Origin: a virus
DNA: 38,228 bases
Virus record (IMG/VR): IMGVR_UViG_3300046777_001599
Span: 1 to 38,228 of that record
Direction: 5' to 3' (one strand)
The notes beneath the pieces were generated by a model. That model searched no databases. It saw nothing but the letters and a program-made list of their open reading frames with translations, and was not told the origin of the DNA. Position numbers and translations under genes: made by a program. The first letter of the stretch is position 1. Each line of letters starts with the position of its first letter. This document shows positions 23,329 to 30,989 of this stretch, piece after piece.

Positions 23329-23433
23329 ATGAACAAGTGTCTTGAGCTGTGCCTGATTGGCTTTTCGCTCTCTTTCATATCGGCCATTTGGGTGCTAATT
23401 GTGATTGAAATCCTCACCTTCCTGGGCTATTGA
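23329..23433 (+). CDS. Single-pass membrane micropeptide
   Basis: This encodes 34 aa with an ATG at 23329 and the same AAGGAG-CCTAACCC-ATG junction as the two genes before it, which is the main support. The sequence is a single hydrophobic helix (LCLIGFSLSFISAIWVLIVIEILTFLG) with a charged start (MNKCLE). It would insert in the inner membrane. Small membrane peptides of phages can affect host membrane or defence proteins, but nothing specific is shown here. Confidence 0.6.
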   Translation: MNKCLELCLIGFSLSFISAIWVLIVIEILTFLGY

Positions 23434-23442
23434 GGAGGGGTG

Positions 23443-23458
23443 CCTCACTTCGGTGGGG
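23443..23458 (+). other. UUCG tetraloop hairpin in the early operon
   Basis: CCTCAC (23443-23448) and GTGGGG (23453-23458) pair around TTCG, closed by a C-G pair, a very stable loop in RNA. No T-run follows, so it is probably not a terminator. It lies in the 104-base gap between two micropeptide genes and may stabilise or direct processing of the mRNA. Confidence 0.55.
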
Positions 23459-23537
23459 TGCTTCCAGAGCTAGTCATAAGGGCTGGTTCCGGCAGCATCC
23501 GCTGTCCCTTCCAAACGCTACCTAAGGAGTAGCATCT

Positions 23538-23633
23538 ATGTCAAAACCCTTTCACTGGTTGCCTCGTATTAAGCGGGGCGCGTTAGGATGGCTTTACATT
23601 CGCTGGGGCCACAAGCTCTGGAGGATTTGGTAA
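23538..23633 (+). CDS. Basic, tryptophan-rich micropeptide
   Basis: This encodes 31 aa with an ATG at 23538 and AAGGAG eight bases upstream (23524-23529). Its stop overlaps the next ATG by one base (TAATG). The sequence is basic and aromatic (PFHWLPRIKRGALGWLYIRW, then GHKLWRIW), resembling an amphipathic cationic peptide. Good ribosome site and coupled junction support translation. Function unknown. Confidence 0.58.
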   Translation: MSKPFHWLPRIKRGALGWLYIRWGHKLWRIW

Positions 23634-23869
23634 TGAGCGCCACCAAACCCCGTAAAGCTCCGGCCCACTTCTATGACGTTCTGTTTACCAACAGAAAACA
23701 AATCATAGAATTGCTGGAAGACCTTCGCGATACCTATTCAGTCTTGGCTAAGAGCGGCTCTTACACTGACTACAGGCTGGCTAATGCTCGCCAAGCAGCC
23801 ATTGCCAAAGGAATCTTAGCCGTCGTCGATGCTTGTGACGCCTATCCCTACAAAGGAGACATAGCCTAA
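23633..23869 (+). CDS. Small helical early protein, unknown function
   Basis: This encodes 78 aa. ATG 23633 is chosen over an in-frame start 15 codons upstream because it overlaps the stop of the micropeptide (TAATG). It contains a basic start (SATKPRKAPAHFY), then helices NRKQIIELLEDLRDTYSVLAKSG and RLANARQAAIAKGILAVVDACD. Its own stop overlaps the next ATG by one base. No family was recognised. Confidence 0.62.
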   Translation: MSATKPRKAPAHFYDVLFTNRKQIIELLEDLRDTYSVLAKSGSYTDYRLANARQAAIAKGILAVVDACDAYPYKGDIA

Positions 23870-24123
23870 TGGATACCACTCATGGCGAACCCGATTGGGT
23901 CAATTGGTCCAAGGAAACCTGGGTCATCGAGGAACTAATGCAGGACGTCGCTTCCGTTGGTGAGTCAATCAACAGCGATCTAGGCGCCCTCTATGACGAT
24001 CTTCCTGGCACTCCCGAATCCTGGGCCAAATTTTATGGCCAGCTAGAGGAAGTCGAGCAGTTTCACCACGACCTTCTAGTCCTAATTCAGCGTGCCCGTT
24101 TCCTAGGTCTAACCAAAGGCTAA
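23869..24123 (+). CDS. Small acidic early protein, unknown function
   Basis: This encodes 84 aa with an ATG at 23869, coupled to the previous gene. It is acidic and rich in aromatic residues: EPDWVNWSKETWVIEELMQDVAS, then LPGTPESWAKFYGQLEEVEQFHHDLLVLIQRARFLGL. It looks like a helical bundle. No known motif. Confidence 0.6.
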   Translation: MDTTHGEPDWVNWSKETWVIEELMQDVASVGESINSDLGALYDDLPGTPESWAKFYGQLEEVEQFHHDLLVLIQRARFLGLTKG

Positions 24124-24126
24124 ACC

Positions 24127-24837
24127 ATGGACACCGCCCTCATTAGTCGCTTGAAGCGCAACACCTCCCTCCTAACTATCGGCAACCCCAAGATCGCCAA
24201 AGGTTCAGGCAGAGGCTATGCTACGGCAGGCCTCTCTCTAGCTCCGGCTTGGGAATCTGGCTACAATACTTGTGCTAATCACAGCACTGAATGCAGCCTA
24301 GACTGTCTCAATTGGGCAGGCCGTGGTGCTATGAAGAAAATCCAAGAGGCCCGTATCCGTCGGACCAAGATGTTCTTCGAGCAGCGCGAAGCCTTCCTAG
24401 AACTCCTCAATTCAGACATCTACCAATTCGTCAATAATGCCAGGACTCTAGACCTAGAGCCAGTGCTTCGCCTCAATCTAGTCTCGGACATTCGCTGGGA
24501 AAAATACGGCATTCCCCAACGTTGGCGAACCATTGGCCTCTATGACTACACCAAGCTGCCCAATAGGAAGGGGGTCCCCTCCAACTACAAGCTGACCTTT
24601 AGCTTCTCAGGCAACAACCTCACTGACTGTCGCAAAGCCCTAGCTAACGGTATGAATGTAGCTGTCCCCTTCTTCAACGGCTTGCCCGACAAATGGCTTG
24701 GCTATCCAGTAATCGATGGCGATGCAGATGATCTGCGCTTCCTCGATCCTTCCCCTTGTATCGTAGGCCTCAAAGCTAAAGGCCGCCTTCGCAAAAATCC
24801 CCAATCTGCTTTCCTCGGAGACAACCACAATGTCTAA
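24127..24837 (+). CDS. DUF7227 / mycobacteriophage gp88-like protein
   Basis: This encodes 236 aa with an ATG at 24127. It has the family pattern: NTSLLTIGNPKIAKGSGRGY, a cysteine region NTCANHSTECSLDCLNWAGRG, a KIQEARIRRTKMFFEQREAFLELL helix, LRLNLVSDIRWE, IGLYDYTKLPNRK, FSFSGNN, ANGMNVAVPF and VIDGDADDLRFLDP near the C-terminus. Similar proteins are widespread in phages and plasmids and related to the mycobacteriophage gp88 group (Pfam GP88), all without a proven activity. The three spaced cysteines suggest metal or iron-sulfur binding; the rest resembles a TIM-barrel layout, which is only an impression. Confidence 0.78.
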   Translation: MDTALISRLKRNTSLLTIGNPKIAKGSGRGYATAGLSLAPAWESGYNTCANHSTECSLDCLNWAGRGAMKKIQEARIRRTKMFFEQREAFLELLNSDIYQFVNNARTLDLEPVLRLNLVSDIRWEKYGIPQRWRTIGLYDYTKLPNRKGVPSNYKLTFSFSGNNLTDCRKALANGMNVAVPFFNGLPDKWLGYPVIDGDADDLRFLDPSPCIVGLKAKGRLRKNPQSAFLGDNHNV

Positions 24838-25066
24838 TAAGCGCTTCTACATCTATGACTTTTCTCCTCGCATCGATGGTCGTGTCAACATCTGGGCAAA
24901 GCTGCCCTATCCAGACGCCCATCTCGACGATAATCCTGAAGCCGAAGCCGCCTACCTAAAGTCTACAGGGGGCTGGCGTGCTACTGCATGGCAAGTAATC
25001 CGCGTAGTTAGCACCATTAGCGAGGCCCAAAACTGGATCTTCAACCGGACAACAAAGGGAGCATAA
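24830..25066 (+). CDS. Small protein before rIIA, unknown function
   Basis: This encodes 78 aa with an ATG at 24830 that overlaps the previous gene by eight bases, with GGAG nine bases upstream. It is a small alpha/beta protein (KRFYIYDFSPRIDGRVNIWAKLPYPD, then WRATAWQVIRVVSTISEAQNWIF). It ends in KGA as the next gene's ribosome site overlaps. No family was recognised. Confidence 0.6.
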   Translation: MSNKRFYIYDFSPRIDGRVNIWAKLPYPDAHLDDNPEAEAAYLKSTGGWRATAWQVIRVVSTISEAQNWIFNRTTKGA

Positions 25067-25067
25067 A

Positions 25068-27182
25068 ATGCTTCTATCTCAAGAGCGTGATCCGATCATC
25101 TCCAACGGCCTTGGGGCTGGCAATAATTTCACAATTGCTGCCTCTCCCAAAGCCTTCGAGGTCCTTTCCTCCAACCTCTATCAGGACAAAGTGCTTGCCG
25201 TCATCCGTGAAATAAGCTGCAATGCAGCCGATGCTCACACCTCAGTAGGCAAGCCGCTCTCCGACATTCAGGTCCATCTTCCTAGCTTCTCCGAACCTTA
25301 CTTCTCTGTTCGTGACTTTGGTCCCGGCCTAGCTCAAGCCGATGTCATGGAACTTTACACCACCTATTTCCGTTCCACTAAAGACCACTCCAATGATCTC
25401 ATCGGCGGCTTTGGTCTAGGTTCTAAGTCTCCCTTTGCTGTCGCCGATCAATTCACTGTCACCTCTTGGCACAAAGGAACCAAGACCCAATACATCTGCT
25501 ACAAAGAGGACGGTCTTCCCCGTGTCAACTTCGTAGCAAGCTCTTCCTCTACCGAACCAAGCGGACTAGAAGTCAGGGTCGCTACCAAAAGCACTGCTGA
25601 CTGGTCCTCCAAAGCCTCCAACTACTACCAGTGGTGGCCAGAATTACCCACCATTTGTAACGCTTCCCATTTACGTATCGAATCCCTCTCTTCCCGCCTT
25701 GCATTCAAGTCCGAAACAACTCTCAACGGGTTGCCTACATGGGGAATCCTAAAGAACTTTCAGGCTCCCATCATCCTCGTAGGACTTGTTCCTTATGCCC
25801 TGAACGTCGAGATGCTGCGGCCCTACCTTGGCGATGAGGTCTTCAAGATTATCTCGGGGGGCAGCATTTTCATCAACGTTCCCATCGGATTCGTGGAGAT
25901 CAGTCCGTCTCGTGAAGCGCTTTCCTACAACAGGGCCACGATAGATTTCCTGAAAGAGGCTTGCAACAAAGTCGCTAGGGAGATCGTCCTGACTGCCAGC
26001 AAAGAGATAGATGCTCAGCCCACCCTCTTTGAAGCTCGCCGTTTTATCTTTGGCCCTACCTCCCACTCCTCTAACTATCTGATAGAGTCGTTGCGGAGGA
26101 TAGCTTCTTCCGGCAAGCTCAAGTGGAGAAACAAAACATTAGGGCACTACATCAATCTAGATTTGCCCAATGATTTCTCTGCTCCAGCAACCGTAACCCA
26201 CTATCAAAAGCGCTACCACTGGGTCAACTTCCAAAAGTCTTTGACCAGCACCAACCAGCACACCTTTCAATCTGGTTATGTCTGCCAAGATGACCTGCAT
26301 TTGGTGTGGGCTCCTAAACTAACGGGCGGTCTCTACTCAAAACTTAGGCACAACTACCTAAACCCTGCCCAAGGTAAGCAAGAACTAAACTTTTACATCT
26401 TCACAGGCATGCCTTTCTCCGAGCTAGAAGCCTATTGTCAGGACAAGGGTTTACCTGATCCCGTCAATGCCGACGACTTAGAAGAGGCTCCCAAGGCAGA
26501 GTCCTCCCCTAACGCTACCCCTAAAACCCAGGGCTATGTCTTCACCTTCGAAGACAATTCCATCAACTATGAGAGGACAACTACTCCCCTCAATCTGGCA
26601 GGTGGCGGGCTCTACATCCGCTTCATGGACGGTCACCCCATGGGAAATGCTCGGACCCAATTCAGTATGCTGCGGCGTGCCGGTCTAATCCCAGACAACA
26701 TTCGCCTAGTAGGTATCTCTTCTTCAACCCTCAAGACTAAGCGCGTCCAACAAATGCTAGCCCTTCACGGTTGGCAAGAATTCAATTCAACTTGGACGGC
26801 AGCCAACATCACTGACAAGCAGGTCTACGATAGGGCTCTTACCGTTCGCCTAACTAGGGAACTGCTTGGTCAGTATGCCGGATTCCTCAATGAGTTTCGG
26901 TCAGCTATGTCAGGCCAAAAGATTTTGCCGGGCGCCGAAAAGTTCATCAAGTTATTGACCACTCACTTCCCGGCTGGTCCCTTGTCTTCCCCTTATGGAG
27001 AGGCCAACCCTCTAGGCCAATGGGCTTCCCCTACTCAACAACAGGCCCTTGACAAGGTGGAAACCTACATGCAAGACTTGCAAACAGCCTGGAAGGAATT
27101 CCTCGCTGCCCATCCCATGCTCAACTATACGGACATGGCTCGTCTTCCCAAGCACATCTTCAACGATTACATCAACCGCTGA
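25068..27182 (+). CDS. rIIA-like protein with GHKL-type ATPase fold
   Basis: This encodes 704 aa with an ATG at 25068. The N-terminal domain has the three boxes of the Bergerat (GHKL) ATP-binding fold: REISCNAADAH with Glu48, Asn52 and Asp55; VRDFGPGL with Asp83-x-Gly85-x-Gly87; and GGFGLGSKS at 113-121. A segment with FVEISPSREALSY near 280 matches the transducer-type domain. The C-terminal half is unassigned. This is the architecture of phage rIIA proteins, membrane-associated factors of T4 that act with rIIB in exclusion and lysis control. The rIIB-like gene follows directly. Confidence 0.88.
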   Translation: MLLSQERDPIISNGLGAGNNFTIAASPKAFEVLSSNLYQDKVLAVIREISCNAADAHTSVGKPLSDIQVHLPSFSEPYFSVRDFGPGLAQADVMELYTTYFRSTKDHSNDLIGGFGLGSKSPFAVADQFTVTSWHKGTKTQYICYKEDGLPRVNFVASSSSTEPSGLEVRVATKSTADWSSKASNYYQWWPELPTICNASHLRIESLSSRLAFKSETTLNGLPTWGILKNFQAPIILVGLVPYALNVEMLRPYLGDEVFKIISGGSIFINVPIGFVEISPSREALSYNRATIDFLKEACNKVAREIVLTASKEIDAQPTLFEARRFIFGPTSHSSNYLIESLRRIASSGKLKWRNKTLGHYINLDLPNDFSAPATVTHYQKRYHWVNFQKSLTSTNQHTFQSGYVCQDDLHLVWAPKLTGGLYSKLRHNYLNPAQGKQELNFYIFTGMPFSELEAYCQDKGLPDPVNADDLEEAPKAESSPNATPKTQGYVFTFEDNSINYERTTTPLNLAGGGLYIRFMDGHPMGNARTQFSMLRRAGLIPDNIRLVGISSSTLKTKRVQQMLALHGWQEFNSTWTAANITDKQVYDRALTVRLTRELLGQYAGFLNEFRSAMSGQKILPGAEKFIKLLTTHFPAGPLSSPYGEANPLGQWASPTQQQALDKVETYMQDLQTAWKEFLAAHPMLNYTDMARLPKHIFNDYINR

Positions 27183-27197
27183 AAGGAAACCAAACCT

Positions 27198-28019
27198 ATG
27201 ATTCCCTACATCATCAAGACCAACTCCCTCGCCTTGTTTCCCTCGGGCAAAGCTCCCATCCTAATCGACTCTGCCCATGTAAACTTTCAGGCAGTCGTCG
27301 ACGCCATCTCAAAACAGGATTGGGACTTAGCCGTCGAGCTGGCTTCCGTCGTTGCCTACGTTTCCAAGACTAGTCACGGCAATGTCTCCCTCTCTGAGGA
27401 AGGTCTCTTCTATAAGGGCGTCCCGCTGACTGGATACCTAGCCGACAAGCTGACAGGCTTCTTCAATAGCGGCTTGCCAATCGATCACTACTGCAAGTTC
27501 GTTGACAACCTCATGGCCAATCCATCCATGACTAGCCGCAACGAACTCTTCCTATTCTTAGAGGCTGCCAATCTTCCCATCACTGAGGACGGTTGCTTCC
27601 TCGCTTACAAGGCAGTTCGTTCCGACTTCAAGGACAAGCACTCAGGTAGGTTCGACAATTTCCCAGGCGTTACTCATGAGATGCTGCGTCATGATGTTGA
27701 CGACAATCGCAATCAGACCTGTAGCTATGGCTTCCATGCTGCTGCCTACCAATACGCCAAGAACTTTATGTCCGGCAATGACAAGCTGGTTGCAGTCAAG
27801 ATCAATCCTGCCGACGTAGTATCCGTGCCTTCCGATTACGACAATCAAAAGTTACGGACCTGCAAATATACAGTAGCCTTCGAGATCAAAGACGCTGCCG
27901 ACATCTTCAAGGACCAGCACTTCGCCACCTCAGTAGAACCGGAATATGATCCTGAGGAAAACTCCTACTTCTGGGGCGACGTTTGGAATGAGGATGAGGA
28001 CGGTCCCTGGCGGTCGTAA
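27198..28019 (+). CDS. rIIB-like protein
   Basis: This encodes 273 aa with an ATG at 27198 and AAAGGAA upstream. The middle and C-terminal parts carry the rIIB signature: FLEAANLPITEDGCFLAYKAVRSDFKDKHSG, then MLRHDVDDNRNQTCSYGFHAAAYQYAKNF and VKINPADVVSVPSDYDNQKLRTCKYTV. These occur in T4 rIIB and in many phage homologues. The acidic tail is short. It is 15 bases after the rIIA-like gene and is followed by an intrinsic terminator, so the two form the end of a transcription unit. Confidence 0.87.
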   Translation: MIPYIIKTNSLALFPSGKAPILIDSAHVNFQAVVDAISKQDWDLAVELASVVAYVSKTSHGNVSLSEEGLFYKGVPLTGYLADKLTGFFNSGLPIDHYCKFVDNLMANPSMTSRNELFLFLEAANLPITEDGCFLAYKAVRSDFKDKHSGRFDNFPGVTHEMLRHDVDDNRNQTCSYGFHAAAYQYAKNFMSGNDKLVAVKINPADVVSVPSDYDNQKLRTCKYTVAFEIKDAADIFKDQHFATSVEPEYDPEENSYFWGDVWNEDEDGPWRS

Positions 28020-28033
28020 TTGTCCATCGAGCG

Positions 28034-28060
28034 GGGAGGGTCTAGGCTCTCCCTTCTTTA
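28034..28060 (+). terminator. Intrinsic terminator after rIIB
   Basis: GGGAGGGT (28034-28041) pairs with GCTCTCCC (28046-28053) around a CTAG loop, with two G-T pairs, followed by TTCTTTA. It lies only 19 bases before the next ATG at 28079 and no promoter is visible between, so some read-through must occur. Confidence 0.7.
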
Positions 28061-28078
28061 CCTTCAAGGAGATAGAAG

Positions 28079-28366
28079 ATGTCCGACACTGATGCGCCTA
28101 ATACACCTGATGATTCTAACGGGAATGGTAGCACTCCTCTTAGCAAGCTAACTCCCGCTCAAGTCTTCGCCAAGGACCCCGAAGAATACACTCGTGAAGA
28201 CCTCGATGTCCTGATCGAAGAACTACGCAAGCTCAATGCTCGTCACCGCAAAGCTCGTGAAGATGAAGCAGCCCTTGCTGAAACAACCGCTAAAATTAAG
28301 AAGGCCAATGCGGCAACCCGTAAGAAGAAAGCTCCGGCACCTGTGAGCATGGATTCGCCCATATGA
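28079..28366 (+). CDS. Small charged helical protein, unknown function
   Basis: This encodes 95 aa with an ATG at 28079 and AAGGAG upstream. An acidic, low-complexity start (SDTDAPNTPDDSNGNGST) is followed by PLSKLTPAQVFAKDPEEYTREDLDVLIEELRKLNARHRKAREDE, a long helix, and a basic tail (KKANAATRKKKAPAPV). The stop overlaps the start of the nuclease gene (ATGA), which links it to DNA recombination. It resembles accessory proteins in phage recombination clusters, but no name can be given. Confidence 0.6.
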   Translation: MSDTDAPNTPDDSNGNGSTPLSKLTPAQVFAKDPEEYTREDLDVLIEELRKLNARHRKAREDEAALAETTAKIKKANAATRKKKAPAPVSMDSPI

Positions 28367-29250
28367 AATACACCAACAAGCGCAACCTGCCTGACATAAT
28401 CGTAGGCATTCTGTCCGAAGACCCCTACTCCAAGGGTTCCGCTGACATATCAGTGACAGAGATGCTGATCCCTCCGCAGATGCGCCACCTCCTAGCCAAA
28501 CACGAGGACGAAATCGAAGAGGACCTAAGCGATAGGATCGCTGCCTTGCGTGGACGTTCCCTTCACTATTTAGTGGAACTGGCTGCCCAACAAAACTACA
28601 ATACCCTCGCTGAGAAAAGTATCTACACCGAGTGCTTGGGCTGGCAGATCAAAGGTCAATTCGATCTAGTTCTCATCGGTGAAGGGGAACTCATCGACGT
28701 CAAAACTTGCAAAGCGTACAAAGTTAAAGGCGGTAAAGTCCCCTCAGAATGGGTGCAGCAAACCAACATCTACCGCTACATGCTCGCTAAAGAGAAGGGC
28801 ATCACGATCAATAAGATCACCATCCTAGCAGCCATCTGGAACTTTGATGAGAACTCTGCGGATCGTGACCCCGACTACCCGGAAGCTCCCATCATAAAGC
28901 TGGACGTTCCTATGTGGACAGAGGAGCAAACCCTCTCCTTCATGGAGCAACGTATCCGCCTTCATCAGGAAGAAACTCCCCAGTCATGTTCTGAAGAAGA
29001 CATCTGGGCACAAGCTCCTTCCTGGGCAGTCCTGAAGAGGGGTCGTGTGAGGGCTGTCCGTGTCTTCGAAAGTCAGGCAGAGGCAGAAGAACACATCAGT
29101 TCCGTCAAGGACTTGACACTGGAGTTCAGACCGGGCAAGGCTGTGCGCTGTGTCAGATGGTGCAAAGTCGCTTCCTTCTGTCCACAATGGGCAACCGATC
29201 CCCGCAACACATCAACCGAACCAACCATGGAGAACCTATTCGATGCCTAA
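28363..29250 (+). CDS. PD-(D/E)XK nuclease, Cas4/RecB exonuclease-like
   Basis: This encodes 295 aa with an ATG at 28363. The nuclease core shows a GRSLHYLVEL helix near 64, Asp101 in IKGQFDLVL, and Asp112-x-Lys114 in ELIDVKTCKA, followed by WVQQTNIYRYML, which matches the conserved Q-x3-Y of the RecB group. Three C-terminal cysteines (263, 267, 273 in CVRWCKVASFC) recall the metal-binding cysteines of Cas4 and AddB proteins. With the Sak4-like ATPase and SSB-like genes after it, it probably acts as the exonuclease of a phage recombination system. Confidence 0.8.
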   Translation: MKYTNKRNLPDIIVGILSEDPYSKGSADISVTEMLIPPQMRHLLAKHEDEIEEDLSDRIAALRGRSLHYLVELAAQQNYNTLAEKSIYTECLGWQIKGQFDLVLIGEGELIDVKTCKAYKVKGGKVPSEWVQQTNIYRYMLAKEKGITINKITILAAIWNFDENSADRDPDYPEAPIIKLDVPMWTEEQTLSFMEQRIRLHQEETPQSCSEEDIWAQAPSWAVLKRGRVRAVRVFESQAEAEEHISSVKDLTLEFRPGKAVRCVRWCKVASFCPQWATDPRNTSTEPTMENLFDA

Positions 29251-30058
29251 CTTTGAATCTCTGAAGATGCCACCCCGCATCCTTATCTGTGGGGAACCTG
29301 CCTCTGGTAAGACCGGAGCACTCGCTCAACTCGCCAACGCTGGCTACCGCCTTCTCATCCATGACTTCGATCAGAACAGCCGCATCATTGACGACTACCT
29401 CAAGCCCGGCCACGCTCCCGTCTACATCAATACCTATACGGCGGCCAAGCAATCAGCGGTTTCCCTGTTCGATACCGGAGCTGCTTCTTCAGCAAAAGCT
29501 ATGGCCGAAGCTAAGCGGTTTGCCCAATGCCTCATGCACTGGAAGACAGACAGCGAGGACCTCGGGCCGTGCACTTCCTGGACAGGGAAGGATGTAGTCG
29601 TGATCGATAGCGGCACCTTCCTAGGTGATTTGCTGCTGGCTGCTGCACCCTCTGACAAAACTGCCATGAATGACAAACGCTCCTACTACCAGATTGCAGG
29701 CGCCTATTATGGAGACGTCCTCGACCGCCTCACTGGCATAAACATGGGAGCCTCTGTCATTCTGTTGACCCATCTCATGCAGACAGGTGAGAAGGACGAC
29801 CAGGGTCGCATCATCGGCAAAACCCGTGACATTCCCGTCGGCATCGGTGAAAAGTTCTCAAAGAAGATGCAAACCTACTTCTCAGATATTTGGCATCTCG
29901 AAGTAGACCGTGCCGGTAATCGTGTCTTCAAGACTGCTGCCACAGATAAGGCATCGCTCCGCACCTCGGCGCCCAATCTCATCAAGGCAAGCGAACCCTA
30001 TGACCTCGCCTCTATGATGAACCGCCTAGTAAAAGTGGCAGATCAAAAGAATCTCTGA
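29243..30058 (+). CDS. Sak4-like RecA-fold recombinase/ATPase
   Basis: This encodes 271 aa. ATG 29243 is used because a GGAG lies nine bases upstream and the Walker motif starts 16 residues later; the open frame extends further upstream only over the nuclease gene. Residues 17-24 are GEPASGKT (Walker A), with a following LLIHDFDQN and a DVVVIDSGTFLGDLL Walker B, as in the AAA_24/Sak4 family. These proteins bind single-stranded DNA with SSB and help strand annealing. An ILLTHLMQTGEKDDQGRIIG segment matches the family's C-terminal half. It overlaps the nuclease gene by eight bases. Confidence 0.82.
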   Translation: MPNFESLKMPPRILICGEPASGKTGALAQLANAGYRLLIHDFDQNSRIIDDYLKPGHAPVYINTYTAAKQSAVSLFDTGAASSAKAMAEAKRFAQCLMHWKTDSEDLGPCTSWTGKDVVVIDSGTFLGDLLLAAAPSDKTAMNDKRSYYQIAGAYYGDVLDRLTGINMGASVILLTHLMQTGEKDDQGRIIGKTRDIPVGIGEKFSKKMQTYFSDIWHLEVDRAGNRVFKTAATDKASLRTSAPNLIKASEPYDLASMMNRLVKVADQKNL

Positions 30059-30067
30059 GCAAAACAC

Positions 30068-30106
30068 TTGACGGGGCAGTCGCTCAGATGTATAAGCTGT
30101 CCCGTC
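30068..30106 (+). promoter_or_regulatory. Promoter of the SSB-like gene with flanking inverted repeat
   Basis: TTGACG (30068-30073), a 17-base spacer and TATAAG (30091-30096, five of six) make a good promoter. GACGGGGCAG (30070-30079) and CTGTCCCGTC (30097-30106) are inverted repeats with nine of ten bases paired. One arm overlaps the -35 and the other follows the -10, as expected for an operator. Confidence 0.72.
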
Positions 30107-30137
30107 GTTATGACAACCCATATGGAGAAAACAGCTA

Positions 30138-30593
30138 ATGGCTGACAATCTTTTCGATCAAGTAGTTGGTGAATCCTCTGACGCCCCTTCGCGCCGCCTT
30201 CCTCCTGAAGGTCCCTACCTTGCCCGTGTCCGTGGTGTTAAGCGGGTTGAAGGCAAAAAGGGTCCCGGCATCCGCATGGAGTTCACCCTGATCGAACCTC
30301 TGCATAGCCTTGACATGGGCGATGTAGTTATGTCTCGTGTTCGTCCGGTGGCGGGCGTTCTTTGGGTCACTGACAAGTCAGTAGACATTACCCGCCAAAA
30401 CCTTATTCGCATCAATAAGGACCTCAAGGACAAGACCTTCAGCGAAGCTATGGAATACCTGCCTAGCAGCGAAGTGGTACTCGACATCATCCACAAGACT
30501 CGTACCAACGATGACGGTACTGTCGAAGGTCCCTTCCCTGAAATCCGTGGCTACAATTCTGTCGAGTGGTTCATGGCCAACAAGGCTGCGTAA
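30138..30593 (+). CDS. Putative single-stranded DNA-binding protein
   Basis: This encodes 151 aa with an ATG at 30138. The body is beta-rich (YLARVRGVKRVEGKKGPGIRMEFTLIEPLH, VVMSRVRPVAGVLWVT, SEVVLDIIHKTRTNDDG) with an N-terminal helix. This fits an OB-fold protein such as the SSB-like proteins that accompany Sak4. It has its own promoter, operator-like repeat and terminator, as expected for an abundant DNA-binding protein. No acidic SSB tail is present, and the family is not firmly recognised. Confidence 0.58.
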   Translation: MADNLFDQVVGESSDAPSRRLPPEGPYLARVRGVKRVEGKKGPGIRMEFTLIEPLHSLDMGDVVMSRVRPVAGVLWVTDKSVDITRQNLIRINKDLKDKTFSEAMEYLPSSEVVLDIIHKTRTNDDGTVEGPFPEIRGYNSVEWFMANKAA

Positions 30594-30622
30594 CCTCCGT
30601 CCTCCTTTGCTGTAGCGTAACT

Positions 30623-30658
30623 AGGGGAGTAGGCTAAGGCTTATTCCCCTTTTCTTTT
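30623..30658 (+). terminator. Strong intrinsic terminator after the SSB-like gene
   Basis: Bases 30623-30650 fold into a 12-pair stem (AGGGGAGTAGGC with GCTTATTCCCCT, two G-T pairs) closed by TAAG, followed by TTTTCTTTT. The next ATG is only 14 bases further on, so downstream genes depend on read-through or another start. Confidence 0.85.
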
Positions 30659-30671
30659 GCGGAGAAAACCC

Positions 30672-30989
30672 ATGATAATCGACGCACACCCAACCGATAC
30701 AGTACCCTCCCATGAAGTTAGACAACGCGCACAGGAAGCCCTTGCCAATGCAGGAGAACCCATGTCCGAAGTAACCTATGACGCCCTTCGCAAACGCCTC
30801 ACCGACGCCGAAGCCGAAATCGAAAAGCTGCGCGCAATGCTACAAACCGCCCGGCACAATGCGTTGAAAGAAGCAAGGTTAGTAATAGCCGATAAGTCGG
30901 TGCCTGAAACACCCGCAACATTTGAAGATATTATGGAGCGGGATATAGAAATGATGAACGCCATTCGTGCATTGGGAGAAAAGGAATGA
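30672..30989 (+). CDS. Small coiled-coil protein, unknown function
   Basis: This encodes 105 aa. ATG 30672 is used because GGAG precedes it; an in-frame TTG upstream lies in the terminator. The middle is a helix with heptads (MSEVTYDALRKRLTDAEAEIEKLRAMLQTARHNALKEARLVI) and the C-terminal part is acidic. It may dimerise. The stop overlaps the next start (ATGA). Confidence 0.6.
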   Translation: MIIDAHPTDTVPSHEVRQRAQEALANAGEPMSEVTYDALRKRLTDAEAEIEKLRAMLQTARHNALKEARLVIADKSVPETPATFEDIMERDIEMMNAIRALGEKE

